Below are positions 61,775 to 64,000 of a DNA stretch of 64,000 nucleotides, piece after piece. Location: assembly GCF_016863035.1 (NCBI RefSeq), contig NZ_BOOC01000030.1:119585-183584 (forward strand), read 5' to 3'. How positions within the stretch are numbered: the first letter of the stretch is position 1; each line of letters starts with the position of its first letter. This DNA is from Microbispora corallina (GTDB lineage Bacteria; Actinomycetota; Actinomycetes; Streptosporangiales; Streptosporangiaceae). Made by a program: the position numbers and the translations under genes. The notes below the pieces were generated by a model. It was given only the letters and a program-made list of their open reading frames with translations. It ran no database searches and was not told where the DNA came from.

Positions 61775-62332
61775 ATGAGCCGAGTTTCCCAGGCCGAGGC
61801 GCGGGCGAACCGGCAGCGCGTGGTGGAGGCCGCGTCCCGGCTCTTCCGCGAGAAGGGCGTGGAGAACGTCAGCATCGTGGACGTCATGCAGTCGGTCGGC
61901 CTGACACAGGGCGGCTTCTACAAGCAGTTCTCGTCGAAGGAGGCGCTCGTCGACGAGGCCACGGCGCACGCGCTCACCGAGAGGATGAAGCAGCTGACCG
62001 CCCTCGACGAGGAACACGGCGGTCACGAGGCGGCGTGGTCCTGGCTCGTCGACGACTACCTCTCGGCCCATCACCGCGACGACCCGGGCGACGGCTGCCC
62101 CGCCGTCGGGTTCGTGGCCGACTTCGCGCGGGAGCTGCGGCCCCGGGAGACCTACGCCGCGGGCGTCCGCGACATGGCCGACTGGGTGGCTCCGGGCGAG
62201 GCCGGGCTGGTGGCCCTGGCCACTCTCGTGGGCGCCGTGCTGCTGGCCCGTGCCACGGCCGGCACCCCCGTGTCCGACGAGATCATGAAGGCCGTCCGCC
62301 ACTCCGAGGCTCTCGCGCTGCCCGTGGGCTGA
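61775..62332 (+). CDS. TetR-family transcriptional regulator
   Basis: A 185-residue TetR: ANRQRVVEAASRLFREKGVE, helix-turn-helix VSIVDVMQSVGLTQGGFYKQ, and ligand domain with GDGCPAVGFVADFARELRP (typical of the AcrR subgroup with the CP motif). ATG 61775 follows GGTGGGG. Its final helices resemble the tetR remnant at 45965. Confidence 0.92.
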   Translation: MSRVSQAEARANRQRVVEAASRLFREKGVENVSIVDVMQSVGLTQGGFYKQFSSKEALVDEATAHALTERMKQLTALDEEHGGHEAAWSWLVDDYLSAHHRDDPGDGCPAVGFVADFARELRPRETYAAGVRDMADWVAPGEAGLVALATLVGAVLLARATAGTPVSDEIMKAVRHSEALALPVG

Positions 62333-62658
62333 GCGCCACGTACGCCACGGGACCGGGCCCGGGGACGATTCCAGGAGCCCGGTCCCGGCCGTTCACGGCA
62401 GGCCGAGGCCACATCGGACCAGCCGTCGGCGCCGCGTTCGGGGCGGGGCCACCGTCCCGGCCAGGGCCGCGGTCGCAGTAGCATGCGAGGCGCGACCCCC
62501 AGTGGCGGACGTCGCGCCGCGGACACCGTCACGCCCGGACCGCCGTAACGCCGGACGGCCGTCGCGGCCGGCCGTCGGGGCGGCGCGGACCCGTTCCCGA
62601 CCCCGTATCCGGTGGGCACAGCCACCGGGCCGACGATCCCGGAGACATCGACCAGCTC
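62333..62658. other. intergenic region before pheA
   Basis: About 325 bp, very G/C-rich, with no gene that I can support. It should hold the pheA promoter, but no clear -10/-35 pair is visible. Confidence 0.4.
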
Positions 62659-63501
62659 ATGGTGACCATCGCCTACCAGGGGGAACCGGGGTCGAATTCG
62701 GCCGCGGCGGCCCGCGACCTGTTCCCCGACGGCCGGGAACTGCCCTGCACGACCTTTGAACAGGCCCTGGAGGCGGTCACGCTGGGCGCCGCGGACCTCG
62801 CGGTGATCCCCATGGACAACTCCGCCGCCGGACGTGTCGCGGACGTCCACCACCTGCTGCCGGAGACCGGGCTGTGGATCGTGGCGGAGTACTTCCTGCC
62901 CATCCACTTCGACCTCATGGGCGTGCCCGGCGGGTCGCTCGACCAGGTGGAGTGCGTCCGCAGTCACGTGCACGCCCTGGGCCAGTGCCGGAAGATCCTC
63001 CGTGAGGGCGGCTGGCGGACGCTGGTGTCCGACGACACGGCCGGCGCCGCCCGAGAGATCGCGGAGCTCGGCGACCCCCGGCACGCGGCGCTCGCCCCGC
63101 CCGGCGCCGCGTCCCTGTACGGGCTGCGGGTGCTGCGCGGCGGGGTCGAGGACACCCCGGACAACACGACGCGCTTCGTCGTCCTGTCCCGCGACTCCGC
63201 GGTCCCGCCGGACACGGGCGCGCCCACGATGACGAGCCTCTTCTTCTCCGTACGGAACATCCCGAGCGCGCTGTACAAGGCACTGGGCGGCTTCTCCAGC
63301 AACGCCGTCAACCTGACCAAGATCGAGAGCTACCAGGTCGGCGCCGGGCTGAAGGCCAGCCGCTTCTACATCGAGATCGAAGGGCACCCCGACGAGAGCC
63401 GGGTGGCCCTCGCCCTGGAGGAGCTGCGCTTCTTCTCCTCGGACATGCGGCTGATCGGCGTGTATCCGGCCCATGCCCACCGGGTCCGCGAGCAGGACTG
63501 A
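62659..63501 (+). CDS. pheA: prephenate dehydratase
   Basis: A 280-residue enzyme making phenylpyruvate in phenylalanine synthesis. Landmarks: VTIAYQGEPGSNSAAAARDL, the DLAVIPMDNSAAGRVADVHH binding site, the catalytic TTRFVVLSRDSA, and a C-terminal ACT domain (SLFFSVRNIPSALYKALGGF; NLTKIESYQVG with the ESR-like allosteric motif; FYIEIEGHPDESRVALALEE). Full length. No other aromatic genes are adjacent. Confidence 0.95.
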   Translation: MVTIAYQGEPGSNSAAAARDLFPDGRELPCTTFEQALEAVTLGAADLAVIPMDNSAAGRVADVHHLLPETGLWIVAEYFLPIHFDLMGVPGGSLDQVECVRSHVHALGQCRKILREGGWRTLVSDDTAGAAREIAELGDPRHAALAPPGAASLYGLRVLRGGVEDTPDNTTRFVVLSRDSAVPPDTGAPTMTSLFFSVRNIPSALYKALGGFSSNAVNLTKIESYQVGAGLKASRFYIEIEGHPDESRVALALEELRFFSSDMRLIGVYPAHAHRVREQD

Positions 63502-63560
63502 CCCGCCTGCCGGTGCGAGTGAACCCGGCCGATGACCCGGTTCTGCGGCGCGCCGTCGCG

Positions 63561-63650
63561 GGGCGTCCGTAACGGGCGCGTCCGTACGGGCGCGTCCGTG
63601 ACGGAGCACGTCCGTCAGGGGGCGTCCGCCACGAGGCGTCCGTCGCGGGT
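63561..63650. repeat. degenerate tandem repeat (about 15 bp)
   Basis: Six imperfect copies of a GGGCGCGTCCGTAAC-like unit (63561, 63575, 63589, 63604, 63620, 63634 approximately) behind pheA. Each copy carries CGTCCG. Confidence 0.7.
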
Positions 63651-63919
63651 GTTCTTCGCGAGCTCCGGGGAGACCCGCTGAGCCTCCGGCGCGGCGGGTC
63701 GCGTCGCGCCGGAGGCCCGTCCTCGCCAGGAAGGAGAGCGAGGTCAGGAGGTGGCGGGGGCCTGCGACAGCGGATGGAGTCCGTCCGCGTGAGCAGGCCC
63801 AGCCCGCCACTGCGGGGGTGGTGGTCCCCGCCCAGAGCCGGGATTCGGGGCGTGCCCGATCGAGGCGGCTCACCCATGACCGGGTGGGCGCCGGCGGGGA
63901 CACGCCGGGGGTGATCGCC

Positions 63920-63952
63920 GGCCGGCCCGGCGCACGTGGCGCCGGACCGGCC
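63920..63952 (-). terminator. long GC hairpin
   Basis: GGCCGGCCCGGCGC (63920-63933) with GCGCCGGACCGGCC (63939-63952), 14 bp with one mismatch. It follows the end of the minus-strand gene at 63965, so it is probably its terminator. Confidence 0.6.
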
Positions 63953-63964
63953 GCTGTCCTCAGG

Positions 63965-64000
63965 TCAGGGGCTGGTGCAGGTGGCCGTGGGGGTCGCCGC
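63965..64000 (-). CDS. 3' end of an unseen minus-strand gene
   Basis: The minus strand from 64000 reads AATPTATCTSP-stop (TGA at 63965-63967), followed at once by a strong hairpin. Thr/Pro/Cys composition fits the tail of a secreted protein, but only 11 codons are in view. Confidence 0.4.
   Translation of the reverse strand, partial: AATPTATCTSP

Larger units (their letters stand above)
63502..63964. other. intergenic region with G/C repeats
   Basis: No gene supported between pheA and the partial gene at the window end. It contains the tandem repeat at 63561-63650 and the hairpin at 63920-63952. Confidence 0.4.

Overview
The window is a piece of a high-GC actinobacterial chromosome. The evidence is the strongly G/C-ended codons, the many GTG starts and leaderless-looking genes, the SARP/AfsR-like and LuxR-type (LAL) giant regulators, the many ECF sigma factors and TetR/MarR-scale regulators, and the dCTP deaminase of the 190-residue actinobacterial type. 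A member of the Streptosporangiales (Microbispora/Nonomuraea-like) is my best guess, but that is inference only.

Region 1, 1-4.1 kb, looks like core genome: the tail of a GNAT acetyltransferase, a membrane-anchored SPFH protein with a small partner, a low-affinity phosphate transporter (PiT) coupled to its DUF47 partner, and dcd. At 4148-4221 lies an intact tRNA-Gly(CCC) gene.

Region 2, 4.18-30.6 kb, is accessory DNA stacked behind that tRNA. The tRNA 3' half plus its downstream hairpin recurs at 10835, in decayed form at 25671, and as acceptor end plus hairpin at 30562. C-terminal remnants of three tyrosine integrases point back toward the tRNA side (4302, about 10930 and about 14990); in the second, the catalytic tyrosine codon reads as an amber stop. 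The first segment (4.2-10.8 kb) is visibly lower in GC and carries a broken TPR-type regulator, a split RibD pair (reductase plus deaminase), two uncharacterised proteins, a complete IS256-family element and an XRE/MmyB-type regulator. The second segment carries a TetR/MFS efflux pair with twin operators, methyltransferase and orphan genes, a LAL regulator, a PadR cassette, a GlxA-type regulator, a DUF6010 gene, a lipoprotein, and an MFS/cupin divergent pair. The third carries secreted proteins: a Cys-rich protein, a two-domain ferritin-like protein and a two-domain SMI1/KNR4-like protein.

Region 3, 30.6-46.2 kb: a DUF998 membrane protein driven by a near-consensus promoter overlapped by palindromes; a ribbon-helix-helix regulator with DUF4097 and DrrAB-like ABC genes; a 1036-residue AfsR-like regulator; a second, convergent DrrAB-like pair; methyltransferase, SRPBCC/ArsR, TetR, VOC, TIM-barrel and phosphotransferase genes; and the scar of a deletion that removed the 5' halves of a divergent tetR/NmrA-type pair.

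Region 4, 46.2-53.9 kb, is an envelope and export block: a SigE-family sigma factor with a membrane partner, a two-component system, then a divergent four-gene operon of lipoprotein, peptidoglycan-binding adaptor, ATPase and FtsX/MacB permease, joined throughout by 4-nt overlaps.

Region 5, 54-64 kb, holds MerR/GyrI, DUF2332, a SARP/NB-ARC regulator preceded by an overlapping 40-codon ORF, a GlsB-type membrane protein, a hydrolase, a sigma factor with a C-terminal SnoaL-like domain, an orphan TetR, and prephenate dehydratase (pheA). No CRISPR array, rRNA or biosynthetic core enzyme (PKS/NRPS) was seen.
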